A stretch of DNA of 64,000 nucleotides from an uncultured Acetatifactor sp. (lineage in GTDB: Bacteria > Bacillota > Clostridia > Lachnospirales > Lachnospiraceae), in assembly GCA_934436435.1 (NCBI GenBank), contig CAKSAN010000017.1:1-64000 (forward strand). Reading direction: 5' to 3'. A program made the translations under genes and the position numbers. Positions 9,495 through 18,188 of this stretch are shown here, one piece after another. The notes under the pieces were generated by a model, which saw only the letters and a list, made by a program, of their open reading frames with translations, searched no databases and was not told the origin of the DNA. Every line of letters starts with the position of its first letter. The stretch's first letter is position 1.

Positions 9495-10619
9495 TTATTC
9501 CTGCTCTCCATCAAAATCGTCTACGGTATCATCTTCGTAATCATCCACATAGTCCTCATAACGGAAACCGGGAGCATCCTTGGCCTGCGTCTCGGACTTG
9601 ATGTCGATCTTGTAACCGGTCAGTCTTGCTGCCAGTCTTGCGTTCTGACCTTCCTTACCGATGGCCAGGGACAGCTGATAATCGGGTACGACTACCTTGG
9701 CGGTCTTCTCGTCGGGATCTGCGAATACTGCTACGATCTTGGCAGGAGAAAGTGCATTCTGGATCAGGTTACCGGGGTTCTCATCCCAGTTCACGATATC
9801 GATCTTCTCACCGCGCAGCTCCTCTACAATAGCATTGACACGGGCTCCGTTCATACCTACGCAGGCACCGACGGCATCTACGTTGGGGTTATTGCTCCAT
9901 ACAGCGATCTTGGTACGGCTTCCGGCCTCTCTGGCAATACTCTTGATCTCTACGGTGCCGTCCTTGATCTCGGTAACTTCGGACTCAAACAGTCTCTTTA
10001 CCAGTTCCGGATGGGTACGGCTGACATTGATGCGGGGTCCCTTCGGGGTGTTCTTTACTTCCACGATATAGACCTTGATGCGCTCGGTGGGTTTAAATAC
10101 CTCGCCCTTTACCTGCTCGTTCTCAGTCAGCATGGCATCTGCCTTACCCAGGTTGATACTGATGTTCTTGCCTACATAACGCTGTACCACGCCGGTAACA
10201 ACGTCTTTTTCCTTCTCGTAGTACTGGTTGTAGATCACGCTTCTCTCTTCCTCGCGGATCTTCTGTAAGATCACATTCTTGGCATTCTGGGTAGCGATAC
10301 GTCCAAACTCCTTGGACTTGATCTCTACATGGATCATGTCGCCCACCTGTGCTTTCTTGGAGATCTCCTGCGCATCCTCCAGAGCGATCTGCAGGCAGTC
10401 ATCCTCCACATCATCCTTCGTGGGTACGACTTCCTTCTCTGCATATACCAGGAAATCGCAGGTCTCTCTATTGATCTCCACATGGACATTATCAGCCTTT
10501 CCAAAATGATTCTTGCAGGCTGTCATAAGGGAGTTTTCAATGGCTTCAAACAAGGTCTCCTTGCTGATTTCCTTCTCCTTCTCCAGAATATCCAGTGCCT
10601 CCATTAATTCCTTATTCAT
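9495..10619 (-). CDS. nusA: Transcription termination/antitermination protein NusA
   Basis: RNA polymerase-associated factor that promotes pausing and intrinsic termination. The 374-residue product has the N-terminal polymerase-binding domain (1-~125), an S1 domain (~135-200), and KH1/KH2 RNA-binding domains with V.ACVGMNGARVN and LAIGKEGQNARLAA motifs. A short acidic tail replaces the C-terminal repeats of enterobacterial NusA. Several in-frame ATGs occur; the one at 10619 is favoured because GGAGG lies five bases upstream. The operon leader carries a terminator-like hairpin with a weak U-tract (11182-11204), which fits NusA autoregulation as reported in Bacillus. Confidence 0.96.
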   Translation of the reverse strand: MNKELMEALDILEKEKEISKETLFEAIENSLMTACKNHFGKADNVHVEINRETCDFLVYAEKEVVPTKDDVEDDCLQIALEDAQEISKKAQVGDMIHVEIKSKEFGRIATQNAKNVILQKIREEERSVIYNQYYEKEKDVVTGVVQRYVGKNISINLGKADAMLTENEQVKGEVFKPTERIKVYIVEVKNTPKGPRINVSRTHPELVKRLFESEVTEIKDGTVEIKSIAREAGSRTKIAVWSNNPNVDAVGACVGMNGARVNAIVEELRGEKIDIVNWDENPGNLIQNALSPAKIVAVFADPDEKTAKVVVPDYQLSLAIGKEGQNARLAARLTGYKIDIKSETQAKDAPGFRYEDYVDDYEDDTVDDFDGEQE

Positions 10620-10671
10620 CATTTCCTCCATTCCGGCTTTCGCCTTTTCTTAGTGTATGGTTTCTTCTTAA

Positions 10672-11136
10672 TTAAAAATCCAGTGCAAGACGGATCAGGG
10701 CAATGTCTGTTCTGGCAAAAGTTCTTGGGGTGCCCTCTTCCGTAATAGTGATGTTATCCGCATCGAAGCTGTCCAGGATTCCGGAAAATTCCTTGCATTT
10801 GTCAATGGGCTTAAACAGTTTGATCTCTACTTCTTCGCCGATGCTCTTCTGCAAATGCTTATCTTTTTTCAGCGTTCTTCCCAGTCCCGGACTGCTGACT
10901 TCCAGAATATACGCATCCGGAATAAAATCCGCCTTGTCCAGAGCTTCGGATAATGCTCTGCTGACATTCTCGCAATCCAGAATGTTCACACCTTCCGGCT
11001 TGTCAATGTAGGCTCTCAGGTAATAGTCACTGCCTTCCTTTACATACTCCACATCGTAGATCTCCACCCGGTTGGCCTCTGCGATGGGCGTAAGCAGTTC
11101 TTCGGTTCTGCTTTCATAGTCCTCTCGTTTGGACAT
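10672..11136 (-). CDS. rimP: Ribosome maturation factor RimP
   Basis: Needed for 30S subunit assembly. The 154-residue sequence shows the family pattern: YDVEYVKEGSDYYLRAYIDKPEGV in the N domain and LEVSSPGLGRTLKK in the centre, then a C-terminal SH3-like domain. GGAGG lies six bases before the ATG. It is the first gene of the operon, with a promoter at 11234-11262. Confidence 0.95.
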   Translation of the reverse strand: MSKREDYESRTEELLTPIAEANRVEIYDVEYVKEGSDYYLRAYIDKPEGVNILDCENVSRALSEALDKADFIPDAYILEVSSPGLGRTLKKDKHLQKSIGEEVEIKLFKPIDKCKEFSGILDSFDADNITITEEGTPRTFARTDIALIRLALDF

Positions 11137-11181
11137 GTATGCCCTCCTTTACTTATAGGAACCATCATTACAACAACAAGA

Positions 11182-11204
11182 AAGAGTGGCACGCGTCCAC
11201 TCTT
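11182..11204 (-). terminator. Terminator-like hairpin in the rimP-nusA leader
   Basis: On the minus strand AAGAGTGG, a 7-base loop and CCACTCTT form an 8-bp stem followed by the interrupted U-tract TCTTGTTGTTG. It lies downstream of the rimP promoter and upstream of the rimP start, so it could attenuate the whole operon. It could also end the transcript of the upstream operon that stops at 11281. Confidence 0.65.
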
Positions 11205-11233
11205 ACTCTAGTAATCATCTTTAAACTATACAC

Positions 11234-11262
11234 AGTATAGACCCTGTGTGAAAAAATGTCAA
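11234..11262 (-). promoter_or_regulatory. Sigma-A promoter of the rimP-nusA-infB operon
   Basis: TTGACA and TATACT are separated by exactly 17 bases on the minus strand, close to consensus. Transcription would begin near 11227, leaving a leader of about 90 bases that contains the 11182-11204 hairpin. A CTATA-CACAG-TATAG inverted repeat overlaps the -10 region. Confidence 0.75.
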
Positions 11263-11280
11263 GGGGTATTGTACGCGAAG

Positions 11281-12774
11281 TCAATCCAGCACAGCGCCGC
11301 CCCATTCCACCACCGTAAAGCCGCTGCGGATGATGGGTTCGATCTCCGGCTCCGTTATCTCACCGCCGTCGTATCTCGCAAAGCCGAACCAGATACGATA
11401 AATGCTGTCCGGTTCCACAGAGAAGTCTACCGGCATCGCTTCATCCACCACATCTGTCAGGATCGGATACATCACATAGTCCTCTCCCTCCTCAAGGTAG
11501 ACACTCCAATACTCGATAAAATCCTGAATCTCCTGCTCGTTGAAGCCATAGTTCTCCAGAACAAGACGATAGGTCTCCTCCCTCTCGTCTGCCATGACGA
11601 CAAAGCCCTCCTCCGTCTGGAAGAAGGATGCCATCGTATTGCTCTCGTAGAACAGATACCCCTGCTTCTCCCCATCGGCGGTACAGAGCATGCCGTCGGG
11701 CTGCGCCGTAACGGTCCATCCGTTTCCGTATTCCGGCTCGGATTTCGTCACAAGATTCGGATAGGCAAAGCGAACCGAAACCTCCGTCTCCTCTGTCGGA
11801 TAGAGATAGATATTCGGCTTCTTCGCCTCCACATTATTCGGCATGGCGTTATTGTTCTTTTTCTGGTAGTTCAGGAGCCAGTCCCGCAGCCATTCAAATT
11901 CCTTCTCGCGCCCCTCACCGACCATCTGGGCATACAGATACACCCGGTCCCAATACAACTTATCCCTGTATTCCTCCGCTGTCATTTCCTCGGAATCCAG
12001 AAAGCCGTAATGCCGCAACGCATCCCGTCCATCGTAGCCCATCAGATCCATATATACTGTCTGTAAGCCTGCTGTGTAAAATTCATACCCGCGAACAGCA
12101 AGGTTTGGCGGCAGCCATTTGATGATCGGATGATTCTGCCGGAAGTCATATAGATTATTTATATAGTTCGATACATACGGATGGCGGAGCACTCCTGAAG
12201 CAAGTCCCGCTGCCACACTTGCCCCCTCTGCTATGGGATTATCAACATATCCCCAGCCAAATGACATATTATCCAACGAAGAAGTCACCGTATCCATTAC
12301 CGGATTGGAAGCATACGGACTGGTCATAATGTTTTGGTAATTGTTCCAAAGTCCGTTGCCGGTATTAGCAATCGTACCGGCGATCCCTATGGACTTTACC
12401 CATGAAGTGCCTGCATTGGTATAAGAGAACCCCAATTCCAGCAGATCCGATCCGTATCCGATTGCCTGGTCGTAAGCGGCTCCTCCCAGAATACCGGTCC
12501 AGCTGTCCCCGTTGCCGATGTCATACGCACAATCAGCGGCAAAATGGTAGGCGGAAGTGCCTGTTGCCCAGTCTACTGTCGCGTTATAGGAATCCCTCAC
12601 ATAATCCATCCCCTGCTGCAGGATGTTTCTGGGGGAGGAGTAGTTCACCGTCGACCGGTCTCCATCGCTGCCCGCCTCTCCCCTGGCCTGCACCTTATTC
12701 GGCACAAGTGCTGCTATCACCAGGGTAACCGCACACAGCGAAACAATTAATGTTCTAACCGTCCTCTTTCTCAT
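11281..12774 (-). CDS. Secreted protein of unknown function with a C-terminal KPxIYLYP-type domain
   Basis: I do not recognise a named family. The 497-residue product begins with a basic stretch and a hydrophobic segment ending V-Q-A (about residue 30), a Sec signal peptide without a lipobox cysteine. The middle is rich in Gly, Asn, Tyr and Trp. From about residue 325 a compact region starts K-P-N-I-Y-L-Y-P-T-E-E-T-E-V-S-V, then has GNGWTVTAQPDG and GYLFYES motifs. I have seen this arrangement in other secreted clostridial proteins without a known role. Its start overlaps the upstream gene's stop by four bases (ATGA), so it is the last of three coupled genes. Localisation outside the membrane is inferred. 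Confidence 0.8.
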   Translation of the reverse strand: MRKRTVRTLIVSLCAVTLVIAALVPNKVQARGEAGSDGDRSTVNYSSPRNILQQGMDYVRDSYNATVDWATGTSAYHFAADCAYDIGNGDSWTGILGGAAYDQAIGYGSDLLELGFSYTNAGTSWVKSIGIAGTIANTGNGLWNNYQNIMTSPYASNPVMDTVTSSLDNMSFGWGYVDNPIAEGASVAAGLASGVLRHPYVSNYINNLYDFRQNHPIIKWLPPNLAVRGYEFYTAGLQTVYMDLMGYDGRDALRHYGFLDSEEMTAEEYRDKLYWDRVYLYAQMVGEGREKEFEWLRDWLLNYQKKNNNAMPNNVEAKKPNIYLYPTEETEVSVRFAYPNLVTKSEPEYGNGWTVTAQPDGMLCTADGEKQGYLFYESNTMASFFQTEEGFVVMADEREETYRLVLENYGFNEQEIQDFIEYWSVYLEEGEDYVMYPILTDVVDEAMPVDFSVEPDSIYRIWFGFARYDGGEITEPEIEPIIRSGFTVVEWGGAVLD

Positions 12775-13637
12775 TTCTGCACCTCCCCGATGGCACGAAG
12801 ATAGAAATCAGCCATTTCTTCTATATAATCATTCCCGGCTCCGATCTCCTTCGCCATCGTGTAATATGCTCCGGCATGATCGTAATAGCCCTGTTCAAAA
12901 TACACCCGTCCAAGTTCTGCGGCAGCATAGGCATTCTCCGGCTCCAGTTCCAACGCAAGCTTCAGGTAATATTCCCGCATGGCATAATTTAAAGGATCCT
13001 CTTCTGCCAGTGCCATGGCTACCATCATATGCGCCTGTCCCCAGTCGGGATAGTCCTCCACCGCCTGCTGCCAGTGCTCCACCTGCCAGTACATCCATGC
13101 GCTGCCGCCATAGAGATAGTACTCCCCCTGCAGAAGATAATACTTCTTCGACTTCGTATTCTCCACATGGTAGTTCAGCTGGTCGCTGCCCGCCCAGTAA
13201 TATTCCTTCGCTCTGTCACTGTCCTTATCCTGAAGTCTCTTTACCGCTGTAAGATAACCCTCCGCAACAGTGAGCGCCACGTCATCGTTCTCACCATAAG
13301 TTTCATAATAGCTTTCCAGAAAGGTCTGTGCCGCCTCCAGATCATCCCCCGAGGTAAGCCGGTAGACGCGCTCTGCGGCCTTTGCCCGGGCTATAAGAGT
13401 GCCGTCTCCACCTGACGCAAAAGTAAACAGCGCCACGAGAACCGCCGCTGACGGAAGCAGAATCTGCAGCGCCCGGTTCCAGCTTTTTTTGAATTTATCT
13501 CCGAGAAATGCCTTGCAGACGATGCCTCCGATACAGAGCAGTAGTCCGAAAATGCACATTATGACCGAGCTGTCTGTAAAGATCAGCGAAAGCAGAAAGC
13601 CTGCCCCCAGTATGCCAAGAATCAAATACACTATCAT
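12771..13637 (-). CDS. Membrane protein with C-terminal TPR-like repeats, unknown function
   Basis: The 288-residue protein has three hydrophobic segments in the first 75 residues. A soluble region with TPR-like helices follows, for example N-A-Y-A-A-A-E-L-G-R-V-Y-F-E-Q-G-Y near the C-terminus. This layout suggests a membrane-anchored protein with its repeats on one face, probably a scaffold. It overlaps both neighbours by four bases, so it is translationally coupled to the larger TPR membrane protein upstream and the secreted protein downstream. No catalytic motif is visible. Confidence 0.82.
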   Translation of the reverse strand: MIVYLILGILGAGFLLSLIFTDSSVIMCIFGLLLCIGGIVCKAFLGDKFKKSWNRALQILLPSAAVLVALFTFASGGDGTLIARAKAAERVYRLTSGDDLEAAQTFLESYYETYGENDDVALTVAEGYLTAVKRLQDKDSDRAKEYYWAGSDQLNYHVENTKSKKYYLLQGEYYLYGGSAWMYWQVEHWQQAVEDYPDWGQAHMMVAMALAEEDPLNYAMREYYLKLALELEPENAYAAAELGRVYFEQGYYDHAGAYYTMAKEIGAGNDYIEEMADFYLRAIGEVQK

Positions 13638-16186
13638 TTCTGCTCCACCTCCCCGGCTATTTTGTCTAACAATTCCTCATGCTCACGTTCCAGATCACTG
13701 ATCAGTCCAGCCCGGTACACGCCGATGTGTGGAAGTCCGTTGTCAAAGCTTCCATAATAGTCCTCCCACGGCATAAACTCACGGCAGACCGAAAGCGCAT
13801 AATACGCCTTCTCATACTCGCCGGCTGCCTCGCAGGCATCGTACAAAGCGTACCAGATCATCGGATCATCCTTCTGGTACTTCACCGCCTCCTCAAAGCA
13901 GGCTGCCGCCTTCTCGTCTTCCCAGCGGCTGTTATAAATTGCGCCCTTTAAGTACCAGGCATAGCCCAGGTCCTGACGGACTGCAAGCATCTGGTCGATA
14001 TACTCAAAACCGGCATCCGTGTCCTCGGCATAACGATTAATACCATTCGGATCTATGGCTGCCCGGTATGCCTGAATGTAAGCATTCAAAAATGTATTCT
14101 TCCCAATCCTCTGTAACTGGCTGTCCGTGAAATCATCATAGCAGCCTTCCAGATAATATGCTTCGTTGGAAGAATCCCTATAAACCGTGATTTCCGAGAT
14201 AAGCTGGGACAGATAACGGTCAACATAATCCGGATATTCTGTGGTCCCCAGCTGCTCCGCAAGCTTTTCCGCACAGTCGATGACTGTGTCCGTGTCCTTG
14301 AGTGCTACAGATGCTGCCCCAAGGTAATAAAGTCCTGCCACATCCTCCTTTTTCTCTGCCAACAGACTCTTGGCCAGCGCTGCGCATTTCTCCGGTCTGC
14401 CGGAATCCAGATAACAATACATGGCGTTCAGCTTTATGGAGTAATCGTCGCTGCTTTCCAGAAGTTTTTCACAGTAATCGGCGCACTTTTCCGTTGCCAT
14501 ATATGTCATATAGGACCTGATTGCCAACTGGTGCAGGGATTGCAGCATTTCCTCGGAAAACTCCTCCTGTTGCTCATCGAGAAGCTCTGTAAACCGGTCA
14601 ATGACACCGACATATTGATCACTTCCAAAATAGGCGTTCTCTGTTGCCACATTCTGACCCGCATTGGCCAGTGCGTACAATGCCAGAAACTGTTTGGTAA
14701 AGCTGTCCGGATGATCCTGTGCCTCATAAAAGATCTGCTGTCGCAGGGAATCGCCAAAGCCGGTCGAGACAAGAATACCGCTTTGATCCGTCAGATCTCC
14801 CATCTGCATCTGCCCCATCAGGACAATAAACTCCTGATTGTCGAGAACATTTTTCAGTTCCTCAATGCTCTCCGTCAGCTTTGTGCCGTCAGCCCGCAGT
14901 TCTTCCATAGAGTCATAGCCGCCCGTGTAGATCCGCATTGCCGCAAGCCGGGAAAGGATTTCACGCTGTCGGTTTTTCTGCTCCTGCGTAAGACTCTCCG
15001 CATTCTTATATTCCGTGAGGATCGTGTACCAGAGGTTGGTATCAACGTTTCCGGTCATGTACAGCTTCTCCAGTGCCTCCAGACGGTAACTGCTGTCCGA
15101 ATTACCGGCTGCCAGCAGATAAGCCACCGTAGCGTTATCCGGATACTCCCGATAAATACTTTCCACCGTACCACTGCTTTCTTCCAGAACTGCCGCCCAT
15201 GCATCCAATTCTGCATACAGTTCCTTATATATCTTTGAGGCAGCGACATAATCCCTGTTCTCTGCACACTCTCTCATCTGCTGGATTCCGCCAGCATAGG
15301 AATTCTGCAGACGGGTGACGAGGGACGGAGTGATCCGGATACTGCACACCACCGCCACAGCAATCACAGCCGCCGGGATGATCACGTCGGTCATGCCCTT
15401 CTTTTTCGCTGCCTGAGATGCACTGTCTGTTACCGCAGCTGCTGCCATATCACCTGCCGCACTTTGGTCTGTCACTGTCTCTTCTGCTGTCGGAGCAGCT
15501 GCACCGTCTGTTGCCCCTGTCGTATTTCCGCCTGTCTCTTCCACCGGAGCCGCTGCCGCACATGCACTTAACGCCAAAGCTACAGCGCATCCGTCCGCCG
15601 CCCACAGGAGAATCGCACTCACAAGGAAATACAAAAGTGAAAGCATCCACACCATGCGCTGCATCAGCAGATTTGTGAACACACCACTGATAAGATAGGG
15701 CAGCAGGTATTGTCCCAGAAGAATGACAATACCGGCAAGAATGTACTTTCCGACATTTGCTTTCCCCTCCTGACCTGTAACCAGAGAAACCATCCGATGG
15801 ATCATATATACGATGCCTGCCGTCACCAGAATTGTCGCCACTGGCAGCAGGATACTGTAAAACAGACCCGTTGCATAACCGACGAACTGAAACAGCACTC
15901 CGCCCGCACACACTGCTGCCGCATAAGGCAGATACCCCTTCAGCCAGAAGCCGGCTCCGGCACCTCCGTTCCTTTTCACCGGAATGCACAGCACTGCACC
16001 GCTCACAAGCAACGCCGCCAGTTCCGCCGCCAGCGACGTAAGATTCCCCTGTGCCTCCTTTGTCACAAACAAGACAAGACTTTTAATAAAAAAAGGGAGC
16101 ATCGTCTGCACTACTGCCGCCAGGAAGATCCATTCCGACCACCTGGAAGAGAATACCCTTTTTACCTGTTTTCCGAACTCTTTCAT
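13634..16186 (-). CDS. Large polytopic membrane protein with TPR-like C-terminal half, unknown function
   Basis: The 850-residue product has about six transmembrane helices in residues 15-210, then a low-complexity Ala/Thr/Glu linker (about 215-262). One further transmembrane helix follows (~268-290), then a roughly 550-residue helical domain with TPR-like repeats (for instance G-Y-A-W-Y-L-K-G-A-I-Y-N-S-R-W near 760). It is first in a three-gene coupled operon with its own promoter (16243-16271). The ribosome binding site (AGGAG) is 13 bases from the ATG, somewhat far. The family is unknown to me; a surface assembly or scaffold role is a guess from topology. Confidence 0.82.
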   Translation of the reverse strand: MKEFGKQVKRVFSSRWSEWIFLAAVVQTMLPFFIKSLVLFVTKEAQGNLTSLAAELAALLVSGAVLCIPVKRNGGAGAGFWLKGYLPYAAAVCAGGVLFQFVGYATGLFYSILLPVATILVTAGIVYMIHRMVSLVTGQEGKANVGKYILAGIVILLGQYLLPYLISGVFTNLLMQRMVWMLSLLYFLVSAILLWAADGCAVALALSACAAAAPVEETGGNTTGATDGAAAPTAEETVTDQSAAGDMAAAAVTDSASQAAKKKGMTDVIIPAAVIAVAVVCSIRITPSLVTRLQNSYAGGIQQMRECAENRDYVAASKIYKELYAELDAWAAVLEESSGTVESIYREYPDNATVAYLLAAGNSDSSYRLEALEKLYMTGNVDTNLWYTILTEYKNAESLTQEQKNRQREILSRLAAMRIYTGGYDSMEELRADGTKLTESIEELKNVLDNQEFIVLMGQMQMGDLTDQSGILVSTGFGDSLRQQIFYEAQDHPDSFTKQFLALYALANAGQNVATENAYFGSDQYVGVIDRFTELLDEQQEEFSEEMLQSLHQLAIRSYMTYMATEKCADYCEKLLESSDDYSIKLNAMYCYLDSGRPEKCAALAKSLLAEKKEDVAGLYYLGAASVALKDTDTVIDCAEKLAEQLGTTEYPDYVDRYLSQLISEITVYRDSSNEAYYLEGCYDDFTDSQLQRIGKNTFLNAYIQAYRAAIDPNGINRYAEDTDAGFEYIDQMLAVRQDLGYAWYLKGAIYNSRWEDEKAAACFEEAVKYQKDDPMIWYALYDACEAAGEYEKAYYALSVCREFMPWEDYYGSFDNGLPHIGVYRAGLISDLEREHEELLDKIAGEVEQK

Positions 16187-16242
16187 TCTATACAGCCCTC
16201 TCCTTTTTCTTTGAGTAAAACAGATTTTGTTCTGATACTTTT

Positions 16243-16271
16243 ATCATACGATGACGAAGACTTTTCTGCAA
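16243..16271 (-). promoter_or_regulatory. Promoter of the unknown three-gene operon
   Basis: TTGCAG and TATGAT are separated by 17 bases on the minus strand, about 50 bases before the ATG at 16186. Confidence 0.55.
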
Positions 16272-16361
16272 ACTTTTCTGTGAATAATTTCCGATTTGGA
16301 AAGTGACAATTTAGAAATTCTGATATCAGGCGCTCTGGCCGATCAAAGCCGAAACGGTCCC

Positions 16362-16408
16362 CCGGTCCGGCCGCAGATGCATGCAGGCATGCCCTGCGGT
16401 CAAACCGG
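16362..16408. other. G+C-rich stem-loop after the hydrogenase gene
   Basis: CCGGT (16362-16366) can pair with ACCGG (16404-16408) and CCGCAG (16371-16376) with CTGCGG (16394-16399), with a palindromic ATGCATGCAGGCATG-like centre. It lies just after the hydrogenase stop codon. There is no U-run, so it may protect the mRNA 3' end rather than act as a classic terminator. Confidence 0.4.
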
Positions 16409-16418
16409 TCACCGGATA

Positions 16419-18173
16419 TTACAAATAGTTATGTGTCTCGAAATACAACTCGTTCACATGCTCGGAATGCAGGAGTTTGTGAGCGGTACGGCTTAAAGGC
16501 TTCTCCAGGAACTCTTCGTAGGCCTTCTGTACCTCGGGGTTCTCGTGGGAGAAGCGAAGCTTTCTTGCGCTGTCCAGACGGTACAGGGTGTCGCCACGCT
16601 GCCCCGCAAATTCGCATCCGTCGTGGATGGGCTGTCCGCCGCCACCGACACAGCCGCCGGGACATGCCATAACTTCCACGAAATCATAGGATACCCTTCC
16701 TGCTTTGATGTCCTCCATCAGCTTCTCCGCATTGGCCAGTCCGCTGACAGTGCAGGTATGTAAGGTCTGCTCTCCCAGAGTGAAGTCCGCTTCTTTTCTG
16801 CCGTCTCTTCCTCTGACCGCTTTGAAGGCATCCGCTTCCGGATTCTTCCCTTCCACTACCGCATAGGCCGTACGAAGTGCCGCCTCCATAACACCGCCGG
16901 TAACACCGAAGATCACTCCGGCACCGGTGCTTTCTCCCAGAGGCGAATCAAAAGCCTGCTCCTTTAAGAACCGGGTATTGATATGCTCGGCCCGGATCAT
17001 CCGCACGAATTCTCTGGTGGTCAGTACGATATCCACATCCTGTCCGGCTCCGGCACTCTTCATATAAGAAAGAGAAGCCTCTCTCTTCTTGGACACGCAG
17101 GGCATGATGGAGATACAGCAGATATTGTTAGGATCAATGCCCTTTTTCTGCGCAAAATAAGTCTTTGCCATGGCACCGAACATCTGCTGGGGGGATTTTG
17201 CCGTGGACAGATTCCGCAGGTATTCCGGGTATTTCTTGGACACAAAGTTCACCCAGCCGGGACAGCAGGAGGTAAACATGGGCCATGCGTATTTCCGGGA
17301 ATTGCCCAGTCGCTCCAGCAGCTCACTTCCCTCTTCCATAATGGTCAGATCCGCCGCAAAATTAGTATCGAATACATAGTCAAACCCGATGCGCTTTAAT
17401 GCTGCCACCATTTTCCCCTCGGAAGCTTCCTCCGCGTTCAGTCCCAGTTCCTCGCCCCATGCGGTTCTCACCGCCGGTGCCACCTGGACTACCGTGATCT
17501 TCTCGGGATCCGCCAGTGCCTCGAAAGCCTTGTAAGTATCGTCACGCTCCCGCAATGCTCCGGTGGGACAATGGGTAATGCACTGTCCGCACAGCGTACA
17601 GTCGGAACAGTCGATGGTCTTGTTGTCCGCCACATCCACCGTGGTACGGGATCCGGTGTTCTGCACATCCCAGACATGCATGGCCTGCACTTTATCACAG
17701 ATCTGTACACAGCGCATGCACTTAATACATTTTCTGGAATCCCGGATCAGCGGAAAGGAATGATCCCAGGGAGTCTCGGGAACTTCCTCGGTAAAAGGTA
17801 CTTCCAGGATCCCCAGATCATTGGAGATCTGCTGTAAATTACAGTTGCGGCTTCTGACACAGGTCGCACAGTGGCAGTCATGCTGGGACAGGATCAGTTC
17901 CACGTTGGTCTTGCGCACACGGCGTACCTTCGGAGAGTTGGTAAACACTACCATCCCCTCTTCCACCGGGCTGTTGCAGGCAGTGATCAGCTTGCTTTTT
18001 CCCTGCACTTCCACCACGCAGACCTTGCAGGCACTGATCTCATTAATGTCTTTCAAAAAGCACAGATGGGGCACTTCGATGCCGATGCCCGCTGCCGCGC
18101 TCATGACGCTGGTTCCCTCCGGAACCTGCAGCTGTATACCGTCTATTGTAAGGTTTATCATTTTCTCGCCCAT
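16419..18173 (-). CDS. hydA: [FeFe] hydrogenase catalytic subunit
   Basis: Produces or consumes H2 in the cytosol. The 584-residue protein has, in order, a [2Fe-2S] ferredoxin domain (Cys38, 49, 52, 66), a His-Cys cluster motif (His98 with Cys102, 105, 111) and two [4Fe-4S] clusters (Cys149-159 and ~189-202). The H-cluster domain carries all three signatures: TSCCPGW at 301-307, MPCVSKKRE at 357-365, and E-V-M-A-C-P-G-G-C with GGGGQP at 500-515. The extra N-terminal clusters are typical of NAD(P)H-linked or bifurcating hydrogenases. AGAGGAG lies seven bases before the ATG. It follows the flavoprotein gene by 15 bases, so the two are probably one complex. Maturation genes hydEFG are not in the window. 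Confidence 0.95.
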   Translation of the reverse strand: MGEKMINLTIDGIQLQVPEGTSVMSAAAGIGIEVPHLCFLKDINEISACKVCVVEVQGKSKLITACNSPVEEGMVVFTNSPKVRRVRKTNVELILSQHDCHCATCVRSRNCNLQQISNDLGILEVPFTEEVPETPWDHSFPLIRDSRKCIKCMRCVQICDKVQAMHVWDVQNTGSRTTVDVADNKTIDCSDCTLCGQCITHCPTGALRERDDTYKAFEALADPEKITVVQVAPAVRTAWGEELGLNAEEASEGKMVAALKRIGFDYVFDTNFAADLTIMEEGSELLERLGNSRKYAWPMFTSCCPGWVNFVSKKYPEYLRNLSTAKSPQQMFGAMAKTYFAQKKGIDPNNICCISIMPCVSKKREASLSYMKSAGAGQDVDIVLTTREFVRMIRAEHINTRFLKEQAFDSPLGESTGAGVIFGVTGGVMEAALRTAYAVVEGKNPEADAFKAVRGRDGRKEADFTLGEQTLHTCTVSGLANAEKLMEDIKAGRVSYDFVEVMACPGGCVGGGGQPIHDGCEFAGQRGDTLYRLDSARKLRFSHENPEVQKAYEEFLEKPLSRTAHKLLHSEHVNELYFETHNYL

Positions 18174-18188
18174 TGTTTGCTCCTCTTT

